From: a virus
Reading direction: 5' to 3' (one strand)
DNA: 49,632 nt
Virus record (IMG/VR): IMGVR_UViG_3300049001_000024
Span: 1 to 49,632 of that record
This document shows, piece by piece, positions 21,630 through 30,747 of this stretch. Position 1 is the stretch's first letter. Each line of letters starts with the position of its first letter. The notes under the pieces were generated by a model that was not told the DNA's origin, ran no database searches, and worked only from the letters and a program-made list of their open reading frames with translations. Made by a program: the position numbers and the translations under genes.

Positions 21630-22069
21630 ACAGATCGCGCAAATACTCCGCGATTATCCTTTACACGTGCTTGCTGGCGCTCTCCGGCTGCGGGCTTATT
21701 CACAAAAACAATCCGCAACTCCCCGCCGCGCTCGCTAACGAGCTGACCATAGCTGACCAGCTCCAGCAACAGGAACGCGATTACCGTACATTCTTTACCG
21801 ATGTCGGTATTGCCAACCGCGAGGGCCAGCTCACCGATCAGAACGTGTCGGACCTGAACGCCATTGGCGACAGATGGCAGAAGGTCATCGAGCGTGGTAA
21901 CGCCGGATTCAAGGCGTTTCAAGCTGATCGCAACGATTCCACCAAGATGGCCATCGTGCTGGCGGCAATCCAAGAAGGAACTGGATTGTTCCTCGACCTC
22001 ACCACGAAAAAGGGCCAGATGCAGGCGGCATCATCTACAAAAGCCGCTGACAAACGGAGGGCACCATGA
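21626..22069 (+). CDS. Lipoprotein, o-spanin candidate
   Basis: The N-terminus is a lipoprotein signal with lipobox LSGC (LLALSGCGLI), so the mature protein begins at a lipidated Cys. The rest is helical (LTIADQLQQQERDYRTFF) with a basic tail. Lipidation indicates an envelope with an outer membrane, hence a Gram-negative host. Within the lysis run it could be the outer-membrane spanin partner of the coiled-coil protein at 20567, although at 147 residues it is longer than many o-spanins. Confidence 0.75.
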   Translation: MNRSRKYSAIILYTCLLALSGCGLIHKNNPQLPAALANELTIADQLQQQERDYRTFFTDVGIANREGQLTDQNVSDLNAIGDRWQKVIERGNAGFKAFQADRNDSTKMAIVLAAIQEGTGLFLDLTTKKGQMQAASSTKAADKRRAP

Positions 22070-22254
22070 ATCCAATGGTTATCTTCATCATCAACGAGAC
22101 GTTGAAAATCCTACTTACTCGCCTTGGTGATGCCAACAAATACAAGGACCTCACGCAAGCACAAGCGCAGCAAATCGTGGATGACATCGGCGCTTCGCTA
22201 TCCACGTCACTACCATCACCCGGCGATCTGGAGGCTGGAACCGGACCGGCATGA
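22066..22254 (+). CDS. Small hypothetical protein (62 aa)
   Basis: The protein begins with a moderately hydrophobic helix (MVIFIINETLKILLTRL) and continues with polar helices and a Pro/Ser/Gly tail. It is coupled by 4-base overlaps to the lipoprotein and the endolysin. It may modulate lysis; nothing in the sequence proves it. Confidence 0.65.
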   Translation: MNPMVIFIINETLKILLTRLGDANKYKDLTQAQAQQIVDDIGASLSTSLPSPGDLEAGTGPA

Positions 22255-22652
22255 TTAGTTTCAAACAGGGAGTGAATCCGCTTAACGTCCATCCAGCAAT
22301 TTGGGTGGCGGTCGGGGTGGTGCATCAGATACGCACTGCCATCAATCGAGACGGCCTGTGGATTACCAGCATGAACGATGGCGGGCATGAAGCAGGTTCA
22401 CTCCACTATCCCAAGAACGCACCGGATAATCTTTGCCGCGCATGTGATTTCCGTATTCACGATCTTATGCGCACCTACTGGCAGCAGTTCTACCACACCG
22501 TTTACAACGCACTCGATATATTCGGCTTCGATGTCGTATTGCACGATGGCACCGATGGCCTTGCTCCCCATTTGCACGTAGAATTTCAGCCAAAGACCGG
22601 CGAGCATGATATCTTCGCCGCATTCAAATTCCATCCGCAGCAGGAGGCATGA
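22251..22652 (+). CDS. Endolysin, M15-type zinc peptidase
   Basis: The 133-residue protein carries the M15/VanX-like signature: HEAGSLHYPKNAPDNLCRACDFR, with His52 and Asp66 in the usual SxHxxxxAxD order, and PHLHVEF (His107, His109, Glu111) as the late H-x-H zinc and catalytic site. M15 enzymes cut peptide stems or cross-links of peptidoglycan. It has no signal peptide, so it needs a holin. Position and size fit a minimal phage endolysin. Confidence 0.85.
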   Translation: MISFKQGVNPLNVHPAIWVAVGVVHQIRTAINRDGLWITSMNDGGHEAGSLHYPKNAPDNLCRACDFRIHDLMRTYWQQFYHTVYNALDIFGFDVVLHDGTDGLAPHLHVEFQPKTGEHDIFAAFKFHPQQEA

Positions 22653-22655
22653 GCC

Positions 22656-22979
22656 ATGCCGATGCAACAGAACACCCGCCAAGCTGACATCAACATCAAC
22701 GCCATCGGTGACAACATCGTGGTCCCGCTGGTAACCGGACGAAAGATCAGGGTATGGAAAATCTGGCTCAAGGCAGTGGGCGCCGTGGGCGTGATCTTCA
22801 AGAACGGCGTGGCCGGTGTGGCCTTTAATGCCCGCGCCATCCCCTTGGCAGTCGGTGAGCAATGGGAAAAGCCGCAGGATGAAACTCCGCTCTGGCAAAC
22901 CGGCAAGGGCCTCGATTTCGTCATTAACACCGATGCCGTGGGACCGATCACCGGGCGTGTGGATTACACTTTGCTGTAA
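22656..22979 (+). CDS. Small structural protein candidate (107 aa)
   Basis: The protein is beta-rich without helices (IGDNIVVPLVTGRKIRVW, then VGVIFKNGVAGVAFNAR), like the small sandwich proteins of phage heads or tails. It follows the endolysin and precedes fibre genes, so it probably belongs to the virion. No family is recognised. Confidence 0.65.
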   Translation: MPMQQNTRQADININAIGDNIVVPLVTGRKIRVWKIWLKAVGAVGVIFKNGVAGVAFNARAIPLAVGEQWEKPQDETPLWQTGKGLDFVINTDAVGPITGRVDYTLL

Positions 22980-22991
22980 CTGGAGTGCGCC

Positions 22992-23432
22992 ATGCCAATG
23001 TGGGATACCGATATTCTGCCCGATGTGGAGGGCCGCAATGTTGGCCTGCCCGATCAGCGTTACGATGGCAACTTTCGCAACCTGAATATCAGCGGCATTG
23101 TCAGTGGCAATTTCACCGGGCTTGCCATCTTCAATCTCGGACAGATCATTGTCCCATTCAGCGCCACTCCCATATTCGATGCGCTCGCCAGCTCCAGCTT
23201 CATCATCACTCTCACCGGCAATGTCACCGTGCCCAGCATCGTTAACATGAAACCCGGCCAGCTCGTGGCATTCGTAATCAAGCAGGATGCGGTAGGTGGG
23301 CGCGCATTCCCATGGCCTGCAAATGTATTCGGCGCCGCAGACATCGGCACCGGGCCAAATGAAATTACTTCGCAACTTTTCTTATCCGATGGCGTGAACC
23401 TGTACGCTCAAACTCCGGGGGTCATCTTCTAA
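22992..23432 (+). CDS. Tail-associated protein sharing an N-terminal module with the fibre at 36409
   Basis: The first 35 residues (DILPDVEGRNVGLPDQRYDG, then NFRNLNISG) closely match the start of the 397-residue protein at 36409-37602 (DLIPDVTGRNCGIPSKRYDG, then NFRNVNISG). The shared module probably docks both to the same tail component. The remainder is a beta domain (FIITLTGNVTVPS, LVAFVIKQD). The last base overlaps the next start. Confidence 0.75.
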   Translation: MPMWDTDILPDVEGRNVGLPDQRYDGNFRNLNISGIVSGNFTGLAIFNLGQIIVPFSATPIFDALASSSFIITLTGNVTVPSIVNMKPGQLVAFVIKQDAVGGRAFPWPANVFGAADIGTGPNEITSQLFLSDGVNLYAQTPGVIF

Positions 23433-25270
23433 TGAAAGTCCGATTTCTACTTCCTCTGCTGGCGCTTGTATCTTGGCTTCCTGCTGTGGCGCAAATAGTC
23501 CCCGGTACCGAAGTGCGATTCAAATCCAAGGCCAGCTTTTCTGCCATTGCAGGCTACTATCGATTCGGCGTGCTCACTTCCACCGGCAAGCTGGTATGCA
23601 CCATGCCATCGGGTGCGAGCTGCCTCCCCGCAGGAACCGGCACCGTGACCAGTGTGGGCTTGAGTGCTCCCACAGAATTCACCGTGACCAATTCTCCAGT
23701 CACCGGATCGGGCACGCTTACCATGAACTGGGCCACCCAGCCGCAGGGATTGGTATTCGCATCCGCTATCTCCGGCACCCACGTGCCCGGCTTTCGCTTG
23801 CTGGATGTATCCGATCTTCCTGCGCATACCCACGTGGCCGCAGACATCACCAGTGGCGTCTTCGATCCAGCACGCATCATCACTGGCGGCGCAACCAACC
23901 TGAATTGCTTGCACGTCAATGGCAGCGGACAGATCACCGTCACTGGATCGGACTGCGGCGCGGGTGGAGGCTCCGGGATCACATCGCTGGGTGGGCAAAC
24001 TGGTGCAACTCAGACATTCAGCAAATCCGATGACACCAATGTGACACTGGGCATCACTTCGCTCACCAACAATCATGCCTTCACGCTGGGATGGACTGGC
24101 ACGCTGGCCAAGTCACGCACGCTAGGCACTACGGTGTACACCGATCAACTCAATAACTACACCGCAGGCATGAAGCAATCTTTTGCTGCGAGCGCGACCA
24201 CTGCGGGTGCAAACTTTGCTGGCGTGTCTTCCGATCCCAGCGTATTGGTGAATGGTGACGTGTGGATGAATACCACCACCAACATATTGAAAGGCCGCTT
24301 TGGAGGCGCCACTAAATCATTCGCTTTCACTGATTCCGCAATGTCCGGCAACACCACTGGCAACGCAGCGACCGCAACCGCTTTCGATCACACTCCAACC
24401 CTGTGCAGCGCGGGTAACTATCCACTTGGTATCTTGGCATCAGGCGCAGCCACAGGATGCACCGCAGCCTCTGGCGCTCCCACCGGCGCTCACTATGTCA
24501 CCTCCACCGCAGACGGCACGCTCACTAATGAAGTAGTGGCCACAGGTGGCGACAACATCCAGCGGCGCCCGGCAGAAACAGATTCCAACGGCGGACCGTT
24601 CACCATCGATTGGAATCCCACCGATCCCACCACCTTTGTGCAGACAGAAGAATTCGGCGTGGCGGGTGCAGCCTCCGCAGCTATCGGTGATTTGGGATGG
24701 TCATTGGGCACCATTGGCGCAGCGCCCACTGTAAGCAAAGTCACTGGCACGTGGCCCAATCTCGGCATCACGCGGATTACTACCACTGCCACCAGCGCGC
24801 AAGGTGGCACGCTGGCAGATGGTGGCACCATGCTATTCGACAACTTGCGCGATAACACTACTTGGACATCCACTTTCGTGTTCGCGCTTGGCCAAACCAC
24901 CACCACCCGATTCCGCATCGGCTTCGCCAACTCCATCACCACCACTGCACCATCCAACGGATTCTGGCTGCGTTATGACACCAGCGCGGGCTTTGCAGAC
25001 GCCGCTTTCACCGTGGAAACCTGTGCATCCACCTGCACGGTTGGCGGGACCACCTACACCGTGAACACCGCATTCCACACCCTGCGCATCTCCAACAATG
25101 GATCGGGCGGCATCAGCTTCCAGCTCGATGCCAATGCAGTGCAGACCATCACCACCAACGTGACAGGCGGCAGCGTGACGCCGATAATGATCTTGGTCAC
25201 GGATGCAGCCTCCACCAAGACGGCTGATTTCGATTTCTTTGCGATCAAACTGAGAGGGTTAGCACGATGA
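23432..25270 (+). CDS. Fibre-like protein with a Sec signal peptide
   Basis: The 612-residue protein opens with a textbook signal peptide (FLLPLLALVSWLPAVAQ, cleavage after about residue 21). Residues 68-100 carry the tail-fibre repeat style GTGTVTSVGLSAPTEF, followed by low-complexity Gly/Thr/Ser-rich beta repeats. The last 200 residues look like a jelly-roll, lectin-like domain ending in ADFDFFAIKL. Phage fibres normally assemble in the cytoplasm, so a signal peptide is unexpected. The protein could be exported during infection, or the N-terminus could serve another purpose. It overlaps both neighbours. Confidence 0.75.
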   Translation: MKVRFLLPLLALVSWLPAVAQIVPGTEVRFKSKASFSAIAGYYRFGVLTSTGKLVCTMPSGASCLPAGTGTVTSVGLSAPTEFTVTNSPVTGSGTLTMNWATQPQGLVFASAISGTHVPGFRLLDVSDLPAHTHVAADITSGVFDPARIITGGATNLNCLHVNGSGQITVTGSDCGAGGGSGITSLGGQTGATQTFSKSDDTNVTLGITSLTNNHAFTLGWTGTLAKSRTLGTTVYTDQLNNYTAGMKQSFAASATTAGANFAGVSSDPSVLVNGDVWMNTTTNILKGRFGGATKSFAFTDSAMSGNTTGNAATATAFDHTPTLCSAGNYPLGILASGAATGCTAASGAPTGAHYVTSTADGTLTNEVVATGGDNIQRRPAETDSNGGPFTIDWNPTDPTTFVQTEEFGVAGAASAAIGDLGWSLGTIGAAPTVSKVTGTWPNLGITRITTTATSAQGGTLADGGTMLFDNLRDNTTWTSTFVFALGQTTTTRFRIGFANSITTTAPSNGFWLRYDTSAGFADAAFTVETCASTCTVGGTTYTVNTAFHTLRISNNGSGGISFQLDANAVQTITTNVTGGSVTPIMILVTDAASTKTADFDFFAIKLRGLAR

Positions 25271-26250
25271 TAAAAATGCGTTTTAGGAGAGCGCTTGGTT
25301 ATCTTGGCTTCCTGTTGAGTGCCTTTGCATGCTACGCGCAAAGTGACAACTACCAAATCGTTGTCGAATCCAACACGGTTGCCACGAACGGTCAAATCAG
25401 ATGGCGCTGTGAGAAAAATGCCACCGTGGTCTACACAGCGCGCACCAATCTATTCGCGGTGGGCACGCCCAATGCTGACTTGCGCGCATTTCTTAAAGCG
25501 CAATTGGGCCAGTGTATTTCTGACAACTCCGGCACCATCACCAACCAGCTTGAATCGGACTCGCTCCCGCCCATTCACGGCGCCGCGCAGCACGATGGAA
25601 CGGTAGAGGCGACCACGCGCAAGGATGTGGCCAGTGGATATCCCGGCTTGAGCGCGGCAGGCAAGATCAGCGCCACGGAAGTCCCTACGTTGAACCAATC
25701 CACAACCGGGAATGCCAGTACGGCATCTGCACTCGCGGCTGATCCTGTGGATTGCGCTGCCAATCAAACTGCTGGTGGAGTCAATGCATCTGGTACAGCG
25801 ACCGGCTGCATCAAGCAATTGCAATTCGCCGTGCTCGCTGGGGATTACACCAATGCCACCACCACTGCCAGTGCCGTAGGTGCGCTTAATTTTGCCGTGG
25901 CCGCGTCCACTAACTACATCGGCGTGTGTAATCTTACTCATCAAGTCAGCGCCACCACATCCGGGATCAAGCTATCCTTCACTGGCCCTGCATCTCCAAC
26001 CGCCATTGTGATGGTGATCCAAACATCCACCAGCGCCACAACTGTGCGCAACGATGCAGTCACCGCCTTTTCCACCTTGAGCATTGGCGCAGCTACCACG
26101 CTTGCAGCCACCAAGCTCCCAGTGCAACTATTCTTCCGCCTGTCGAATGGCACCACCGCAGGCACGTTGCAATTGAACGCTGCATCCTTTGGCACTGGCA
26201 CATTGACCATCGCGCAGAACGTATCCTATTGCTGGATGAGGGAGCAATGA
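25267..26250 (+). CDS. Second fibre-like protein with a signal peptide
   Basis: The 327-residue protein also begins with a signal peptide (RRALGYLGFLLSAFACYAQS, cleavage near residue 25). Its body is Ala/Thr/Ser-rich with fibre-like phrases (GNASTASALA, VNASGTATGC) and a terminal beta domain ending VSYCWMREQ. It is joined to the previous gene by ATGA. The pairing of two exported fibre-like proteins suggests a shared role, for example coating or altering the host surface. Confidence 0.7.
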   Translation: MIKMRFRRALGYLGFLLSAFACYAQSDNYQIVVESNTVATNGQIRWRCEKNATVVYTARTNLFAVGTPNADLRAFLKAQLGQCISDNSGTITNQLESDSLPPIHGAAQHDGTVEATTRKDVASGYPGLSAAGKISATEVPTLNQSTTGNASTASALAADPVDCAANQTAGGVNASGTATGCIKQLQFAVLAGDYTNATTTASAVGALNFAVAASTNYIGVCNLTHQVSATTSGIKLSFTGPASPTAIVMVIQTSTSATTVRNDAVTAFSTLSIGAATTLAATKLPVQLFFRLSNGTTAGTLQLNAASFGTGTLTIAQNVSYCWMREQ

Positions 26251-26474
26251 AGGCCCAATTCTGGAAGCCACCCAAATTGCCGCAGCCCATACTCAAGCCC
26301 AAAATCAGTGAGCTTGAAGACATCCATATCCGATCCCTGATGAAAGGCCAAACACCGCCGCGCCAGCAAGCAGGCAATCTATTGCGGCAGGCGATCCCGG
26401 TTGACCACTACAATGCCAACACCGGATTCAGTCACCGTTCGCTCGGATTCCGCTTCCGGCGCTACGGCAAGTGA
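26247..26474 (+). CDS. Small hypothetical protein (75 aa)
   Basis: The start overlaps the upstream stop as ATGA. The product is basic with Pro-rich segments (WKPPKLPQPILKPKI). Its last 60 bases overlap the terminase gene in another frame, which is longer than usual here, so the call is moderate. The function is unknown. Confidence 0.55.
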   Translation: MKAQFWKPPKLPQPILKPKISELEDIHIRSLMKGQTPPRQQAGNLLRQAIPVDHYNANTGFSHRSLGFRFRRYGK

Positions 26475-28221
26475 TCTTTCCACTCACGCAATAGCGCATG
26501 ACGAATGGCTGCGCTATCGCCACTGGGCGCGCACCAACCTGCCATGGTTGTGCAAATTCATCCTGCAATATCAGGATGCCTCCACGGAAGTAGAACCGCA
26601 CATGGCCATGTTCCAAGCCCTCCAGAAATTCCCCGGTGGAGATGACTCACAGGATAAAGTTGTCACGCTTGCCAAGCTACGCCGGGAATACAAACCGCAC
26701 ACTTTGATGTGGGACCTGTACAATCCATCCCCACAGCGCCGCACGCTGATCCTTGAATCGCGCCTGTTCCTGAAAACGTCCATCGCGGTCATCGGGCACA
26801 TCATTCAATGGATCATCAACTTTCCCAATGTGCGCGTGCTCATCTCTAGCGGCACCGGCCAGCTCGTGGAAGCGTCCGCCTTGCTCATCAATCAGCACTT
26901 CCGCGTGAATGAGACATTCCGCTGGCTTTTCCCGGAGCATGTACCACAGAAAACAGTGGAGAAATTCGGCAGCTCCATCGGTATGACCACGCTGGCGCGC
27001 ACCAGCATCTTGCGCGATCCCACCATCTCCACTACTTCCGTGGGCGCTGCCATTGCCGGTGGCCACCATGACGTACACAAGCATGATGACGTAGTAGACA
27101 AAGAGAACGTGCGCACCGCCGAATCCATTGCCATGGTCAATGCACACATTCAAGCCACCTCACCGCTGCTGGATCGCCACGAAGACTCCAAAGGTGTGGT
27201 CATGCCGGGATGGACCGATTTCATCGGCACGCGCTACGATTTCTCGGACGCATACGGCCAGATTCTTGACTCGGAAAAATCGAAGACTCCAGAACGGCGT
27301 GTTTATTCCATCGTCTACCAGCCCGCATGGCGTGGCACGTGGGGCACGGAAGATTGCAAAGCCACGTGGCCGCAGAAGGTGACGCTGGATCAGCTCAAAG
27401 CCATTGAAGACGATCCCCTGCAAGGTCCCGATGTGCTGGCATCACAATATGGGCTGCGTCCCCGCCCCGGCAAATCTGGCTTGCTAGACGACCGCAAGCA
27501 GATCAGATTCACTCCCCGCAAGGTGCTCAATGACCTTTACCCATTCCTGCGGCTGCACGTGACGCTGGATTTGCACGGCATGGAAGCCACCACGGCGCAG
27601 AACAAGCATGCTGACAACGATTTCACCGCCATCAATCTCAGCGGCTTTGCGCGAGATGGCCATTGCTACGTGCTGGAGCTGTTCCACGGACGCCCTACAC
27701 CCATGGAAGTGATCGATTACATTTTCAAACTTTGGTTCCGGCATCCGCGCATCGTGGATTTCAAAGTGCCCAAGGACTTGCTGGGGCGCGTGTTGCTGCC
27801 ATTCCTTGCACGCGAGCAAACCAAGCGGCAGAAATTCCTGCCCATCGTGCCCATTGCCATCAACAATCGCATCTCAAAAAAGCAGAAGATCAAGGGATTG
27901 CAGCCGTGGTTTCGGGGTGGCATCATCAGCTTTGCGGAGGACCTGCAATGCCGCTACCAGCTTGAGGAAGAAATCATCCGCTTCCCGGTGTACGCGCATG
28001 ATGACTTGCTCGATACCATCGTGGATCAGATGGAGAACCGGCAAGGCGGGGTAGAATCTGACACGCTGCACAACGTACTCCCGGCGCCACCACCAAGCTA
28101 TGGGCTGTTGCCGGGCAGCGCGCCGCGTTTCCAAGGATTTGGTCCCGGTGGCACGGAGCACTGGCAGGGCGTGGAAGAAGACACGGAAGTGATTACGCAG
28201 GACCCCACCACCGGGTTATAG
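26413..28221 (+). CDS. terL: Terminase large subunit
   Basis: The start is taken at ATG 26413 (602 aa); TTG 26401 would add four residues. A degenerate Walker A lies at about 114-127 (LESRLFLKTSIAVI), with Lys-Thr-Ser kept but the usual glycines lost. A Walker B-like HKHDDVVD lies near 222-229. The nuclease part has Asp386 (TLDLHG), Asp403 (NDFTAI) and the late cluster Asp530/Asp531/Asp534 (AHDDLLDTI). This order, ATPase then RNaseH-like nuclease, is that of phage terminases, which cut and pump DNA into the prohead. The portal gene follows within 12 bases. No clear small subunit is adjacent. Confidence 0.85.
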   Translation: MPTPDSVTVRSDSASGATASDLSTHAIAHDEWLRYRHWARTNLPWLCKFILQYQDASTEVEPHMAMFQALQKFPGGDDSQDKVVTLAKLRREYKPHTLMWDLYNPSPQRRTLILESRLFLKTSIAVIGHIIQWIINFPNVRVLISSGTGQLVEASALLINQHFRVNETFRWLFPEHVPQKTVEKFGSSIGMTTLARTSILRDPTISTTSVGAAIAGGHHDVHKHDDVVDKENVRTAESIAMVNAHIQATSPLLDRHEDSKGVVMPGWTDFIGTRYDFSDAYGQILDSEKSKTPERRVYSIVYQPAWRGTWGTEDCKATWPQKVTLDQLKAIEDDPLQGPDVLASQYGLRPRPGKSGLLDDRKQIRFTPRKVLNDLYPFLRLHVTLDLHGMEATTAQNKHADNDFTAINLSGFARDGHCYVLELFHGRPTPMEVIDYIFKLWFRHPRIVDFKVPKDLLGRVLLPFLAREQTKRQKFLPIVPIAINNRISKKQKIKGLQPWFRGGIISFAEDLQCRYQLEEEIIRFPVYAHDDLLDTIVDQMENRQGGVESDTLHNVLPAPPPSYGLLPGSAPRFQGFGPGGTEHWQGVEEDTEVITQDPTTGL

Positions 28222-28233
28222 TAGGGAGCGACG

Positions 28234-30354
28234 ATGGGCAGCTATCCTCTTAGCAACGTCCCCGATCCGTACTCTGTGCTCACCGAAGCGCAGCGTTATC
28301 AGATCATTCCACCCACCGATCCGTGGACCAATTCCTACGCGCTTACCATTGTTTCCCAGTCCATCAATTACATGGAGAATTTCATTCAGGCCAGTGGTCA
28401 TTTGAACCGCTGGCGGCAAGCGGATGAAATGCTCGCGGGATGGCGACCACAGAAGAAATGGGAGAATTCGCAAAAGCTCCGTGCTCGCGTGCCAGTCTTC
28501 CTGCTGTTCTCCCAGCTCCAAGCGCTGCTGCCCAATGTGCTGCAAGCCATCTTCCCGCTGCACGAGAATGTAGACGTTGCGCCCCGCCCCGGATCAACCA
28601 TGGAAAATGCCCGCGAAGCTGCGGACTTAATCATGGCGCAACTCGATTCCCTTGGTGAAGAAGGACTGACGCGCTTCTACAGCATCGCCATGGATTGCTT
28701 CAATCAGGGCTTCCTCTATGGCTGCGGCATTCTTGAAATCACGTGGCTATTCAAGATGCTGGAAAAGCTGGCGTGCATGGTGAGCTGGGAGCCACCCATG
28801 CAGCAGGTGTTCGATTCGCTCACCAATCAAATGTTGAATGTGCCGGTTGGTGAACCCCGCCGCGTGGTCCATGAAATGGTGCAGCGCTACATCGTCAACC
28901 AGCCGCATATCCAGAATCTTGACGTGCGTGATTTCCTGATCGATCCGCATTGCCGCACTCCCCGCGTGCAGGATGCGCGCATGTGCGCCGCCCGCAGCTA
29001 TCCCACCGTGGGCGAGCTGATCCAATATCGCAACCAAGCGTATTTCCAAATCCCCGATGACAAAACGCTGATCGAGCTTGCCATGGCGAAGACTGCCAAC
29101 ATGATGGAGAACGCCAAGCGTGGCGTGGGCATGTGGGGCAGTGGGTGGAACATCAGCGACGATTACTCCACCGATCCATACCAGCTCCGGCTGGAGCTGT
29201 ATCGCTGGTTCTCGCGGGATCGCTGCGTATGGCTCCTGAATCGCACGTGGGTGGCATACAACCGAGCGAACATCTACCAATTCCTGCCGTTCCTTAACGC
29301 GTTTTACGTGCCATTCCCCAATCGCTTCCATGGCCTGTCACTGGCGGACATCACGGAAGGAAATCAGAATCTCATCGCATCGCTGAAAGAGGCGCGCATG
29401 GATGAGCTATCGCTTGCCATGAATGCGCCGTTCATCCGCCGCAACGGCACCATGCTTGGCTCACCGGGCACGCTGCCCATGTCGCCCGCTAAGGTGATCG
29501 ACGTTAACGATGAGCCGGAAAAATCTCTCATGCGCTTGGAAGTACAGGCGCAGACGCAGGAAGCATTCCTAGAAGCCGCCGATGCGGAGCGCCAAACCGC
29601 AAAGGACACTGGCCTCAGTGATCTTGCCGTGATGGGCGTGCCATCGGCTGGTGGCAACAGCGCCAATCGCACCGCCACTGGCGTGGAAAAACAAACTGCC
29701 GCAGCAGGCGTACGCATTCAATTCCTCGTGGAAAATCTGGAGTCATCCCTGATTGAGCCGATGTGCTCCATCCTCCACCAGTTCAATATCAAATTCCTCC
29801 CCCGCGATCAGCTCGTGCCCATCACCGGCATGGACGGCCAGCAGCGCGCTATCGATCCGGTCCGTGTCCTGAATGCCATGCCACGTTTCACCATGCGTGC
29901 CAGCTCGCGCATGCGCGCACGTGCCACGCTTCAACAAGTGCTGCCATGGCTGGTACAAACCGTGCTTAACCCGGAAGTGCTGGGCATGATGGGCAAGCAG
30001 CTCAAGAAGAAATTGAAGCTGATGAACCTGATGCAGCTCATTACTGACACCATGAACATCCCCAAGATCGATCTGTGGGAAGACATGACGCCGCAGGAAA
30101 TCCAAGAGATGTCACAGCCTGATCCTAAGTCCATGATGGACCTGCAAAAGCAGCGCGAGCGCATGCAAGCCATGGGTGAGATGCAGCAGGATCAAGGCGA
30201 CACGGAGCTGTTGAACACGCTGGCCAATCGGTTAGTGACGCCGCGTGCTGCGGAAGACTTCCTTGGATTCAGCGATCCGCAGCACATGCAGTCCCAAGCC
30301 GCGCTTATCAAGGCGCACCAGCGCCCGCGTGCAAATGGCAATGGACAGCGGTAA
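28234..30354 (+). CDS. Portal protein
   Basis: At 706 residues it matches the size of large podovirus-type portals. The order is N-terminal helices with many aromatic residues, a stem-like region (RFHGLSLADITEGNQNLIAS), a central segment RTATGVEKQTAAAGVRIQFL typical of portal crown/stem helices, and a Gln/Met-rich C-terminal barrel helix (MMDLQKQRERMQAMGEMQQD). It forms the dodecameric DNA channel at the head vertex. It follows the large terminase and precedes scaffold and capsid genes, the usual order. Confidence 0.85.
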   Translation: MGSYPLSNVPDPYSVLTEAQRYQIIPPTDPWTNSYALTIVSQSINYMENFIQASGHLNRWRQADEMLAGWRPQKKWENSQKLRARVPVFLLFSQLQALLPNVLQAIFPLHENVDVAPRPGSTMENAREAADLIMAQLDSLGEEGLTRFYSIAMDCFNQGFLYGCGILEITWLFKMLEKLACMVSWEPPMQQVFDSLTNQMLNVPVGEPRRVVHEMVQRYIVNQPHIQNLDVRDFLIDPHCRTPRVQDARMCAARSYPTVGELIQYRNQAYFQIPDDKTLIELAMAKTANMMENAKRGVGMWGSGWNISDDYSTDPYQLRLELYRWFSRDRCVWLLNRTWVAYNRANIYQFLPFLNAFYVPFPNRFHGLSLADITEGNQNLIASLKEARMDELSLAMNAPFIRRNGTMLGSPGTLPMSPAKVIDVNDEPEKSLMRLEVQAQTQEAFLEAADAERQTAKDTGLSDLAVMGVPSAGGNSANRTATGVEKQTAAAGVRIQFLVENLESSLIEPMCSILHQFNIKFLPRDQLVPITGMDGQQRAIDPVRVLNAMPRFTMRASSRMRARATLQQVLPWLVQTVLNPEVLGMMGKQLKKKLKLMNLMQLITDTMNIPKIDLWEDMTPQEIQEMSQPDPKSMMDLQKQRERMQAMGEMQQDQGDTELLNTLANRLVTPRAAEDFLGFSDPQHMQSQAALIKAHQRPRANGNGQR

Positions 30355-30363
30355 ACTATTCCC

Positions 30364-30747
30364 ATGCCCGACCTAAACCCGATTGTGACGGAAGATGAAA
30401 TCCAGATTTTCCATGACGCGGAGCGCTTGGGGGCACTCAAGAAGCTGCCGGAATTCAATCGCATCCTCGTGGTGATGCAGCAGGTAGTGGATGCTGCCCG
30501 CGCTGATTTGGAAAACAATCGCCAACCCTACTTGGTGCAAGAGTTGACAATCCGCTGGCAGGAACGCAAATATTTCCACGATTTCATCACCCGCTATATA
30601 GATGGTGTGATCGCCAAGCGCCGTCAAACGGTACGTGACCTATTTGAAAGCGCGGGCTTGGATGAAGACGTGATCCAGCGTAACCTTGATGCATCACTAG
30701 ATTTCTTACGACCATTCATGGAGGCAAGAGGCAATGGCAACAAATAA
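30364..30747 (+). CDS. Hypothetical helical head-region protein (127 aa)
   Basis: The protein is almost entirely helical (FNRILVVMQQVVDAARADL, YFHDFITRYIDGVIAKRRQT). It lies between portal and scaffold genes and overlaps the scaffold start by 14 bases. A role in head assembly is inferred from position. No family is recognised. Confidence 0.7.
   Translation: MPDLNPIVTEDEIQIFHDAERLGALKKLPEFNRILVVMQQVVDAARADLENNRQPYLVQELTIRWQERKYFHDFITRYIDGVIAKRRQTVRDLFESAGLDEDVIQRNLDASLDFLRPFMEARGNGNK

Noticed and set aside
22398-23375. 325-codon minus frame opposite the endolysin and fibre start
   Set aside because: The plus strand here encodes recognisable proteins with coupled starts. The minus frame has a His/Gly/Asp-rich shadow composition and no ribosome site.
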